Under the pieces are notes generated by a model. That model was not told the DNA's origin. It saw only the letters and a program-made list of their open reading frames with translations, and ran no database searches. From the NCBI GenBank assembly GCA_000333855.2, contig CM007329.1:267629-305135 (forward strand): DNA of 37,507 bases, read 5' to 3'. This DNA comes from Endotrypanum monterogeii (Eukaryota; Euglenozoa; Kinetoplastea; Trypanosomatida; Trypanosomatidae). Every line of letters starts with the position of its first letter. The stretch's first letter is position 1. Shown in pieces: positions 16,487 through 28,500 of this stretch. A program made the position numbers and the translations under genes.

Positions 16487-16523
16487 CGCGCACACGATCA
16501 CAAAGACAAGATGTACATGCGCA

Positions 16524-19500
16524 TCACGGCTGCTGCTGCTGTTGCTGCTGCTCTACTATGTAGCGCGATATGCGCTGCATCCACTCATGCAGACCAGCAT
16601 TGTAGAAACGAATGGATGTCGCCCTACTGCGACCGCTGCAACTGTCGTCGCCGTCGGCATTGTCGTCCCTGTCGTCGCTTCCGTTGGTCTCGTGATGGAC
16701 CGCCCTCCCGTATATGTTCACCACGTCATGGGCCCCCATCCACTCCTCTAAGAAACCAATCACATCACTGGAGAGGGCACAACGTGGAAGCAGCCGCTGC
16801 ACATCAGCCTCGATGCGCGCCTCGTCTAGTATAGTTCCCTCTGAGCTCGCGTAGAGCGAGGACTCATACGCAGCGCTCACGATGGCCTCCAGTAACTCCA
16901 TCAGCAGACTGGACTTGGCTTCGTCCAGCTCTTCCTCGAGCTGGCGAAGCTTCTGGCGGCGCTCAATCACCCGCTGGGACCGCGCCGCGTCGGCGAGATC
17001 ATCATGGGTAACATAAGCCCTAGCGTTCAGCCCATCCGTACCGCCCGCGCCAGAGTTAGTGCTGCCGTGCAGGGGACCACGCCCTGCCCCATTTCCCTTG
17101 TTAGCAGCCTTGCGTCCCGAGGAGGCAGCGGGACTTGTTGCTGGTGTGACGCCAGGGACTGTCGCTGTACCCGTCGAGGATAAGCCCCCAGGATGATTGC
17201 CGCTCACACCGGTCCGCGCACTACCATCTGCCGCAGACCCTTGCTGAAGAGATGGGGGCATGGTGTTGATGCCCGCAGCCACACCACCCGTGCCGCCGCC
17301 GCCTGCAAGCACACGTGACCGCAGGGCAGTTTGGGCTTGTGCGACGGCAGCCGCCAAGGCCTGGCGCGCCACAGCCGCGTGATCGCTCGCCGCATCGGTG
17401 TCTGCAATGTTTGCACCGGCAGCGACTGGGGAGAGAATCGCACTGTGGTCGTCTTTTTTTCTCGGCGCGTGAGTCTCCGCAGTATTCGCAGTGGGCGAAA
17501 CGACACCCGCAGAGCCGCTCGCCGTGTCTTCTGTGCGCCTACTGCTGACATCACTGAGCCTTCTGCTCTTATGAAAAGCAGCGGCTTCGCTGGGGCGAGT
17601 ACCCAAACTCTCCTCGACCTCTATCCGCCGCATGCAGGCTCGCACCGCGCGAAGGTGTCGACGCAGAATCCTCAGGGTACTGCCGGAAACCTCAAACGAC
17701 ACGCACGACCATCTCAGCGGCGCTGGTTCGCACGCTAGTGCTACGCTGTCGTTTTTATGCGATGCTACGCCCAGCACACCGCCGCCATTGCCGCCGCCGC
17801 CCAGGACCGCCACGTTTGCAGAAGGCGAAATAACGCTTTCCTTCCGGCTAGCCTTGCGTGTGTTGCGAGCAACATGGGCAGAGGGCAGTGCCAACGACGG
17901 GGAAGGCGGTCCTTTGACAGCGCCGTCCGAGTCTAGCTTGGACATCCGATGCTGCCGCTGGAGCTGTTGCTGTTGTCGATGCTGAATCAAGTCGAGGTAG
18001 GCCCAGTTCGTTGAGGGCACGAGTATTTCGCGTGTTGCGTTGACTGCACCAGCAATGATGGGTGGCCACCAAGCACCACCACTACCACCACCACCACGAT
18101 CCGAACCACCTGCCACCATACTAGCTAGCAGTGATACTTGACCGCTAACGCGCCCACCGTGGATACTTGAGGTGTTTGAGCTACCACCGAGGTTGGGTTG
18201 CCGTGATGACCCACGTCCGCGAGAGGAGGACGTAGCAGGGATACTTGGCGATGACGAGAGCGCCGCGCCCGTGACACCCACTCCGCCGTTCTCCCCACTT
18301 GCGGCGGCCGCGGTGAGGACGCTGCTTGGCGGCAACAGAGCACAATTTTCAAGAGACGATGCCACTGTGCTGGGGGCCAGCGCTGGCGGTGCGGTTGCCA
18401 CCTCTGCATCCTGCAATGGCGACACAGACAGGCACAGCTGCCAGCGTGACTCCTGCACACTACCTCTGAGCGAGGGACTCCGCACTCGCAAAGTGCTCGA
18501 GGCATCAGTGGTACCACGACCAGTGGTGGTCGCAGCTCCCCCAACTGCACCCGTGCCGCCGACAACGCAGAGAGCGGCAGAGGCGGCGACGGAGTTGTAA
18601 AGCGGTGCCCCCAGCACATCAGCGCCGAGGACAGAAAAGAAAGTCGCTGGTACTTGGGTCAGCAGCAGCGGCGGTGCAAGCGCCTTCCACACATCCACTT
18701 CTGTCATCCTGACACCGAGTGCAGCGTTGCCTACCCCCGACCCACCCCCTGCAGTTGCAGCGTGAGCGAGTGACGCCGACGATGCTGGGCCCGCGCGGCG
18801 GGAATGACTAGCGCTGCCGCCGCCGCCACGCCGCGAGGACTGTGGTTGCGGTACCTGTTGCTGTGCCAGCATCGCACCAAGACTCTCCAGCAGCGCCTGA
18901 CGCTCGTCGTCTCGGTAGCACAAGTAGGTGCAGTTCACTGGGGTTGATAGGCGCTGCAGGTGACGTGTCAACAACTGCCGTGCAACGTCGTGCTCGAGAG
19001 CATCGGTGACCGGCGTCAGCACCTGCGCTGCAGCCGCCTCATCGCAAAGCATTGCGTACGTCAGCGCCATCATGGGAACGCTCAGCTGCGAAGCTTGTGT
19101 GTCGTTCACAGTCGACGGAGCGCCAGACGGTGTTGATGGGCTCGATCCCTTCGCAGCGTTTTTATGGATGCGACTCCCACTACTGCCGCGGTCCGGCTCT
19201 GTTCCCGTACTACTTCCCAGAGGAGCTGTTCCAGTGCCCGGCGATAGCAGCTGCATCTGCTGCTGAGCGGACATGTTGCTGTAAAATGGGTGAGAGACCA
19301 CGTCTGCAGAAGCTGCGATGCCACTTCCGTCTGGGTTGCTGTTCTGTGTTGAAGGGGTCAATCGGCCAACGGTGTCCTGTGTGCGCTGCAAGGCAGCCCA
19401 GAGCAGCTCCGGCCATGGTGTCTGCCCCTGCCCTCCTGTGTTCGCCTCGCTAAGCGAAGCCGCAGCGGCTGCCACACGCGAATATGTTGCGTAGCCGCGA

Positions 19501-22500
19501 AGGCTGTCCGCCCCAGTGCGCACGCGCCGCTCCATGTCGGAGACAAGTCCTGCCAACAACACACACGCAGAGGCGATGGCGTCCAGTTGTGAAACCAAGC
19601 CAGTCTCAGAGCGAGTGTCGGCTAGCATGGGATGTATCCCCTGTATCACAGGTGTGTCGTGTCGGCGGGCGCGGAGAAAGCGTGCGTACGTCGAGACAAC
19701 ACGGGCCAGGTCCAGCAGAATGGTACGCACGTACGAGTGGCGCTGCACTGGCAGCTCAACACAGCAGTTCAGCACGCGGAGGAGGTCATCACACACGTCC
19801 CGCACAAGGGGTGGTAAGGCGCGCAGTACATCTTCGCGAGACGACAATATGGGTGACAACTCTGTCTGAGCTGCGACGGGCGCTGAATCGTTTCTGTCCA
19901 TCGGCGTGTCCGAGATTCCACTCTCAGCTCGACCCACATCCTCACCCGCACGGGCCGCCCTCACCAGATGTGTGCAGACCTCTCTTACCCTTAGCTGCGC
20001 TACCCAGAGCTGGGATTCGAACCAGCAACTGGAATGTACTGCAGTGTCGTATTGGGGACTGACCGCCTCTATTGCCTGCACCAGCGAGGCGGCTGCACCA
20101 CTGATGGCGGGTGCGGGGGCACCGAAGGTAGACACAGCGAGTGCGGGCTCATGGATTGTGTTCTGGATCGCCCCTTTGTGGTGGGGCTTCGTGAAACGAG
20201 GCAGCGATGCGTGACTGCCCTGTGGCCCTTTGCTACTGTTTGCCTCGGTTTTATTACTAGGGTATGGAGGTGTAGCCAGCATCGACGACGCAAGCTGCTG
20301 GTGCTGCTGCAACTGCATCCATGCATAACGGTTCATCGCGTCATGTAACCCCCACAGCTTCGCTGTCAGTGCAAACCGTGACAGCACGACCGAGGGGAGA
20401 ATAGAGTAAGCGCAGGGCGATACAAGCGTGTAGTGGCGACGCTGGAACGCCATCGACTCTGAAACTGCGGCAGAGCTGGGCGATGGCGATGGGACGCACG
20501 TGAGAGGTGTCCAGGGGAGTACGCCATGCTTTAACGTCGCCAGTCGAGTCAGCTCGATTATGTCGTCACGCGACAAGATCGACTCACAAGGCTCACCCTG
20601 ATGTGCACGCCACCACCGAAGGGCCGATAGCGTGATGCATCTGTCTTCGGAGAGAGCCATCGATGGCCTATCAGCGGTGACGACACCCGCTGACGAGGTG
20701 GGGGCCGCCGCACGATGACTCAGTTCCAGCGCTGCAACAATTTCGGCAGCCTCACGCATGCGGCCCAATTGAGTGAGTGCGTATATCCGGTATAGTTGGA
20801 AGGCAGTCCAGTAGCTCGCATCCCTGAACGTGCTGCTGCCACCTTTGCTGTCAACGTCGTCGTTGTCACATTTCTTCACCCCCTCCACCCCGAATGTCGT
20901 GCACAGGTGCAGCCCCTGCGTCCTTGCAGCCTCCTCCAGCTGTGGGTACCGTCGAAGATGGCTATAACATCGACATATGAGCAACCACACACAAACCCAG
21001 TAATGAAAGCCAAACAAAAACCGCGCCAGGGCCTGGTCACTGTCCTGGAACCCGAGGCCCTTCAACGACGGGGGGGAAGGCGCGAGGGGTTTCGGGGCGG
21101 GCGCTGCGGCAGGAGCCCCAGACGGCTGCGCGACTCTTGAGCGTGATGTTGCGTGGGCCGTAGTAGAGATCACGTCGGACGAGACAGGGACTAAAGACAC
21201 CGCCGACTGCCGCGCCTCGCTGAGCTCGACAATGGACGCCGTCAGCCAATGCACGCCGGCGCTGTACTCTCCCTGGGCTGTGAGCAGTTGAGCCATAAGT
21301 AGGAGAGCTTGCTGTCGAATGGCCCCCAGAGTGCCGAGCCACGCAGCGCAGGGCGAACCCGGGGCCTTCTCGCTGCTGCGATCGGTGATGGTACTCACCT
21401 GCTTCCCCTCGGATGGGACAGACGTTACAGCGGCTGCGGCGCCTTGGGCCGAGGCACCGCCACGTGTCTTCGGCGCATGGGAAGACGAGCCCGTCGCGGC
21501 CCCGGGGTTGCTGAGGGAGCGGGCTGGGCTGGAACCGCCCTCTGACACACTGGAAGGAGCAGGCTGCCCAGTTAACACCCAACAAACATCTGCGCTGGCG
21601 AGAGATTGAAGCAGTACGCCGGCGTAACAGCACGCCTCGACACAGGCGTTGGTGCTCCGATCGCTGCGGGCGGTAGCGGCAGCTGACGAAGGCATGGGTG
21701 GCGAGGAGCGGCCTCCACTACTTGCCGAGCGTACTGATACTGTGGTCACAGAGGAGAGGGATCGACTTGGGGGGCTGTTGTTGGTACTGCCAGCGAGATT
21801 CGCCGCCGCTGAGGAGTTGCTGGGCATCAGAGGTGGTGAGATAGCCGATGCCAAAGTCGTCAATGAGGATCCCGCCAAGAGCAGAAAGGCTGGGTCGTGT
21901 GTGCCAAGGCGGACAAACATCTCTGCAATGCCCAACAACAATCGGCGAGTAAGGCATGCCCCATAGCGCTCCTCCAGCGCCGCTGAGGCCAGCACACCAG
22001 TGGTCAAGGGTAGGCGGGAGAAGATATCGCCTTCCTTACTGCCAGGGACGCCGCTGAGCTTGACAGCTGAGTCCAGAGGGAACCCTGGCAAACACGCAGC
22101 CAAGAACGTCCGCACCGCGGCGGTGTTGTGCAATGAAGATGGATTCTCATCATCCTTGTAAAAAAGAAAAGGGACAGTGGCGCTGTTGCTCGGCTGCGGC
22201 GAGGCTGGGGACAAGAAAGCCAGCGCAGTGGTGGTGACGCCGACGGGCTGGGCAGCAGCGCACCCAAGTGAGTAGAAGCCCGGCAGACTTTCCCCCACCT
22301 CGAGGAGTGCACTCATCGGCTGCGGCAGCCCAGCACCAACGCAGAGACTGTAGATGTGGCGCATCGCCACTGAAAAAGTTCCGAGGTGTGCCGCTGCCGC
22401 CGCGCGTACCAGCCGCGCCTCCACGGTCAACTCGACGCTCTGCAGCACAACTGTGGCGACAAAGTCGCAGAAGGCCGCCAAGACGGCAGCCTCACCACTG

Positions 22501-25500
22501 TAGCATGCGTAAGGGGAATTCACGAGAAGGCGCTGGGCGGCGGATATCAAGTCACGCGTCACGTCAGCCAACGCGCCGGGGAGCCCCGTCGGCGCGCGCT
22601 GCTGCCTCATACCGACAACATTCGGTCGTAATGCACTGCTGAGCGACGCGCTGAGGTAGTGAACGTCAAGTAGGCCGTACTGCGCGAGTGGTAGAGGCGG
22701 CGGCCGGTCAGCTGCAGTGTTGGGGTGACTCTCGTTGTCAAAAGCAGAGACGCTTGAGACCACACCTGGCAATTGCCAGTGCTGGTGAACAAGAAGGGCA
22801 CAGAGAAGGCTTGCGGCTGTGGCGCGCGGAGTGTCAGTGAGGAACGCGTGATTGGTCAAAGCGCTGAGTGCTGCAGTAATCCAGAGCAGGTCCTCCAGTC
22901 TTCGAGGACCGCTGGGCGGGGCAGGGGGCATGACGCGGTGTCGGTGCCAGTCCTCCAGCGCGTTTGGCGTACCGAGGAAGCAATCGAGTGCGTCCGTCCA
23001 GCACTTGGCAGCCTCGTCAAGGCGCGAGAGAGCGCAATATAAGTTTCCCTTCTCGTAGAGACACTCACCGAGAGGCTGAAGGAGTCTTGCCCGGCGCAGG
23101 CTCGTGGCGACGCGCTCGTATTGTTGTATCATCGACCTAAAGGAGGATCTGGTCTCACGTGTGATAGCCCCTCGAGCCAAAACTGCCTGTGAAGATGTAC
23201 TAGCACCAGAGGCAGGAAACGGTAGCAGCTGTCCATGTTGCTTTGGATGCGTGTGGAAGGCTTGCATCTCGCTAACCGACAACTGCGCACAAGCCGCTCG
23301 CGCGGCTCTAAGCAGCTTAAGTCCCTCGGGTACGTTGCGCATCGCTTGATGATACGCCTCCTCGGTCTCTGGCAAAGGCTTTCCACGTACTATCTTCTCC
23401 ACGTTGATGATGAGCGGCAGCAGCTCCCCAGCGTACCGACCTGCAGTGAGATCCTGTGCGATGCGATACGCCGATTCCCAGCGCATCGGCTGGAGAGGAG
23501 CAAAGATGCTCCCCAGACATATTACCTGCTCCACAAGGGTCGACTCACGCATACCTCGTCCGTAGTTGGCCGCCTCGATTACGGCACGCCTTTTGGTACC
23601 ACCGGCACCGCTGCTGTCGGAGGTATCGGCCCCCCCAGCGACTTTCTGGCCGGATCCCCTCTGAGAGCCCATCGTGGCGGTGGCACTCGCAGCACCGACA
23701 GCCGCTGCGGCATCACAGCAGCGTGGCACACCTTCAAAGGTGAAGTACTGGATCGTGGTGGTTGCGAATAGGGCGGCAGCGTGGACTGCCTCTCTATTGG
23801 GCACTGATATACTCTGCAGCGCATTCATGCGCCGCTGCACACTCCCGCTCCGCGACAGGCGGTCGCTGCAGTCGCCTGGAGAGAACCGCAGTAGGTCCGC
23901 TGCTTCTAGTACGATGGCCTTCGTAGCGGTGTTCTGCCTCAGCTCTGGCAGCAGCTCCTGCGCCTTGTGCAGAATGTGTACCTTTGCTTTCACCTCGTCC
24001 CGCTCCGCCTCGCTGCGAGTTGCCGCTTCAGCCTCGATGCACATGCGGAGTTGCAGCTGCTTGTGCTGACGCAGCCGCTGTGCGCGGATACGAGCCTCTT
24101 GGGTCGACTGCAGCTCCTCGTGCTGACCGCAAAGCGTTGCAGAAGAAAAGAGCGATGGAACATTTTGATGGAAGCGAAAACGTCGATGCCAACTGACGTC
24201 GGCGCCGACTTTCATGACGGAAGGCTGCAAAATCCCTGCGTGTACATCGCGACGGGCGTCCCAGTAGCCGTGCTGCACCGCAGCCATGCAGAAGAGCGGA
24301 GCCGCCAGCAGCTGCCTTACCAGCGCTGTCAGCGATGCTGGCGAAGACGCGGATAGGCCTTTTTCTTGTGGCAAAGTTACTCGCAGCTGCTGCAGGTGCT
24401 GTACGGCTAGCTGTACAGCGGTGTGGACCCGCAAAGGCAGCCACAGATATTCGAATAGCAGAGCGGCGCGAGCGCAATGTCGGAGCAACTCCACAGTGAT
24501 CTGAGACAGCCCCTCCAGCGCCTCAGCCGTTGTGCCGCTGCCGCTGCCACTGCTTTGCTGCTTCTCAACGCCATTGCTACCCGTCGGCCCAGCCTGAGTA
24601 TTGGCGGCTGAGGCTGAGCTAGCAGCCTGACTACTGGCACTTGTTTTTTTCTCAGGAATCGCATTGCCCCGTAGATCGACCTCACCTTTAACTTGGCCAT
24701 TGACCAGGCCCAGCACCCCCCGCATCTGGCGCTCGTGTGCAGCAGCCGTGTGCTGTGCTACTGCCCCCATGTGAAGCAGTGTTGCCTCATAGAGGTGCAG
24801 TTGGGCCATGAAAGCCATGTTGTACTGAGTGTAGCGGTGCAGCAGCGTCCTTGCCGCGCGTCTTCGCCGCCACCACGCGATGGCACAGGTAAGCAACTTC
24901 AGGCTCTGCTCCTCCACGGGGCTCCACAGACGCGTGACAGTGGTATAGGCCGGCGTACCATTTACAGCATCCCTCGCTTCTGCATCTGCATCATCGTCAT
25001 CGCTTTCCTGACCCCCTGACTTGCCCGCCTTCCCCCTTCGAGCAGCACCACGGCTCGCACCCTTTTTTTTCTTGCCTCCAGCCGCCTTCCCAGCGTCCCT
25101 CTTACCCGCTAACGCGGCGGCGGACAGTGCCCCTTCTCCAGCGCCGCCCACAGCCGCCGGCTGCAATGCAGAAGAGCTATGGGTGTACCCACCGCACGTC
25201 AGCCACGCCTGCATTTCCCTGTTCATCGTGTTAAGAAAGGAGCTTATGGAGAGTCGGTTCTGGGTGACTTGCCCTCGCACAGCATCGATAATCTGGCGGG
25301 CATCAGCAATGATCATGCCGGCGGCCGCGACCGATGTGCTGCGTGTGGTGATGGGAACGAGGCCCAGGTCTGCAACAGCGTTGCTGCTTACCATGTGGCG
25401 CTTGCGAGCCGCAGCCGCAGCGGCGGTAGCGCTGTTTGTGCTAAGGATGGAGCTGGTAGCACCCCCACCACCACCAGTGCCATGAGAAACGTTGTCCTCG

Positions 25501-28500
25501 GCGTCGCTGCACATGGTCAGCATCTCCTGCACAACATGTACCGCCAGCTTCGCGTAAGCGGGGTCATCCTTGTACTTGCTTAGAGTGTCTAGGAGAATCG
25601 AGCTGACTGCGCCGCCGCCGCCGCCGCCGCCGCCGGCAGAGCCCCCCACATGGCCACGGCTGCCTCCTATACCTCGTGTGCCACTTATGCCACCAGACCC
25701 CGCCGCCGCGCTGCTGCCGCTGCCGGCGAAGCGCTTCACCATCGCACTGTATTGTCGGAGCGCCGAAGTGACATCCGAATACACAGCGGGAAGGCCATAC
25801 AATCGCTGTAAGGACGACTGCTTGCTCGGAGAAGTAGAGGTCGGCAACGGTACATCCATCATCGACGCTGTCGTCTGCGAGCGCAAGACACGTGCAGCAT
25901 CCTGAGATGCACAACGCATAAAGTCCGCCGGTGAGTTCAACAGCGGCTGTTGCGGCGACTGCTCTGCTTCCTCAGCACCTTCTCTGCTCTTTTTGTGCTG
26001 CTGCGTTGACGTCATTGTGCCGACCGCCTCGAGCGAGGTGGAAGCTACGACTCCTTCGGTGCCGGCATCTGCGTCGGCGGTGGCACCCCCATCCATGCCG
26101 ACCGAAAAAATCAGCGGCCATAACGCGGGCATATGAAATAATACTTCCTCTAGAAGCTCCACTAGCTCAGCAGGCACGCTGGTGTGCATCGATATGGTGC
26201 TCAACTCAGAAACAGTACGCCGGTTCAGCGAGTCCGCAGCACCAGTGGCTGCAGCCGCAGGGAGAGAGGGAGTGACAGAGGAACCTCCAGGAAAATTGCT
26301 GCCGTCTGGTGCGTCCCCCTTCACCTCGTGCCCCCTCTGCCCCCGCGCCCCGTCGTCCATCGTGTCCTCAAGCGCGAGGTACGCCAACCCAGGGCATTCG
26401 AGGTGAGGCCGTGAGGACTCTGGTGTGAAACTATCAGCATGCGCACTAGCCGATGCTTCAGAGCTGGCCCCGCGACTACTGCGGCCGTGGCGTCCGCTCT
26501 TGCCACCACCCCCGCCCTTGGGTCCTGTATCGGCACTTGCTGTTGCCTCGGCCAACTGTGTTTTCCTCTGCTGCTCCATCATAAGAGACTGGTGACCATC
26601 AAGCACGCGACGTGTCCACAACGTCTCCTGCACCGCCGCGAGCCGAAAGCGATGCTGCCGTACATTGGGGCTACAGAATATGCTGTTCCATACGTGTACC
26701 ACTGTCACCCAAAGCAGCCGAAGCAGTGGGTCGGCCATGAAGGGAGAGCAGCCCGCCGCGCCCAAAGCCGCCACGGTCGACGACACGAGATACCTCAGCT
26801 GATCCTTGAAAATCGTCAGCACGCGCACGGCAAGCAGCTGCACCGCCGCATCTGCCCACTGTGGAGAGGAGGGAAAGAGTGCCAGCAAGACCTCGCACAG
26901 GGCCACTAGAGGTGGCAAGAGGAGCGGCGCGGCCGCCGTCGGTGGTGTACGCCTACTCTCATTGTGACCGTTGCTACACGAGAAGTAGTTTGAGAGAGCG
27001 GACACCAACTGCTGAGCCGTGTCGACAGCCAGCGGCAGAGAGATGAACGCTGAGACGGCAGGGGGAGAAGCTGGCGTTTCCGACTTGCCGGTCGGAGGCG
27101 CACCGCCACGTTTTCTAGAGTCCCCGGCGCCGCAGTTGTACATCTCCGATGCACTGGACATACCTTGGATGCGCAACGCCAGCACAAGTCGGTAGACGCC
27201 CTGCAGCGTGCCCAGCGCGTCGCTGCCAAAGGCGCCCTTGCTTGTAGCGGCAGCAGCCATGGAACTCAGTGCGCGACAGTAGGCAAGCAGCGTCGTTGTG
27301 CTACTTGCCTGCAGTGCAGTCCACTTCGGCTGAAGCATGAGTCGCTGGATAAAAGACATGGTGACGACTGTGGCAATACCGTCGTTGTGGCTGCTACTCA
27401 GGTTATCCGACCTCTCTTGCAAGACTTGTGAATCCAACACCGCCCGGACATGGTCTGCCTGCTCGCGCGTGCCGTAGACGTTCGCGGCTTCCGATATGTA
27501 GCACCACAGCAGCAGTGGTGTGTAGAGAACCCGCACCTCAGTCGCCGTCGACGAGCGAGACTTTAAGAGTGCGACGTGGGCACCCGGGTGACGCTTCCCC
27601 TGCTTCTTGGCATCGACATCCTCCTCAGCTTGACGCATGTAACGTATGGCCTCATCCAGCAGTTTTTGCTGCGCGCTTGGGTTGGCCGTGTTCAGCGGCA
27701 CCAGCGCTGTACACACAAGTGCGTCCAGAAGTAGCAAAGAGGTACACATCGGCGCTGTCATGCGTGACTGTGACTGCGCCGACAACCTCTGGCGCTGCTC
27801 CGCCACCCAATTACGGAGGCGTAACTCCTCATCCTTTGCGGAGATGGGGAGCACTGGGGTGGCCTGCTCAAGCGTGCGCAAGATGCGGAGCTCCTTTTCA
27901 GTAGCTCGGCCGTACACCTCCTGCTTTTCATGCCGCCCATGCAATGTCTCCAGATCCATCATATGCGAGCCGTAGGCGCCTTGGTACGCCCGCAGACGCG
28001 CCAGATGCCAGCGCACAGTCACCCACAGAGAGGTGAGCTCTGTCAAGGCATCCCGCACCACGGTTAGCTGACCGTGGTTCGAGGGAGGCTTCGCTTCTGC
28101 AGGGGCGTCCTTCACCCGAGTTTTCACTGCCGGGCACACCTGCGCGGGCGCGTCGGTGCCGTATACCACGTGCCTGCGGGGCACTCCAGCGACCGCCTCC
28201 GTTCGCGCCAGCAGGGACTCCACACGGTGTTGAAGGTGCCCTCGCACACGATCTGCGAGGCGACGTGCCGTCACACCGTGCCTGATGAGCCGAGCCAGCT
28301 GTGCAAGCGGGATGGACGTCCCGGGCTCCTCCGCCGGTGCTGCGGAAGATGAGGGCAACGCCGGTATGAGCCCCAGGAAACCACTCTCTACGCTACGCAC
28401 CAGACTGGCCACACAGCGGCTGTCCGCGAGCTGCATACCTCTACGACAGCCGCTAGCGCCGCTACGCCACACTGACGCCAACACGTACAACACAACTGTT

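Larger units (their letters stand above)
15505..16523. other. Intergenic region, giant gene to ACBP-domain gene
   Basis: About 1 kb. It contains the 3' UTR of the giant gene (right) and the leader of the ACBP-domain gene (left). Features are CACG and ACAG tetranucleotide repeats (16446-16486), a TA tract (16050-16075), a large TA palindrome (15581-15650), a candidate acceptor at 15675 and a C/T tract at about 15560-15531 on the minus strand. Small open frames exist on both strands but have repeat-like or unremarkable composition, and none is supported. Confidence 0.6.

Noticed and set aside
19981..20040. A perfect tRNA B-box-like GGTTCGAATCC on the minus strand
   Set aside because: It encodes part of the giant protein (CWFESQ). 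With a 7-base TTCGAAT loop the flanking bases do not form a five-pair T stem, and no acceptor stem, anticodon arm or D arm is found at the proper distance.
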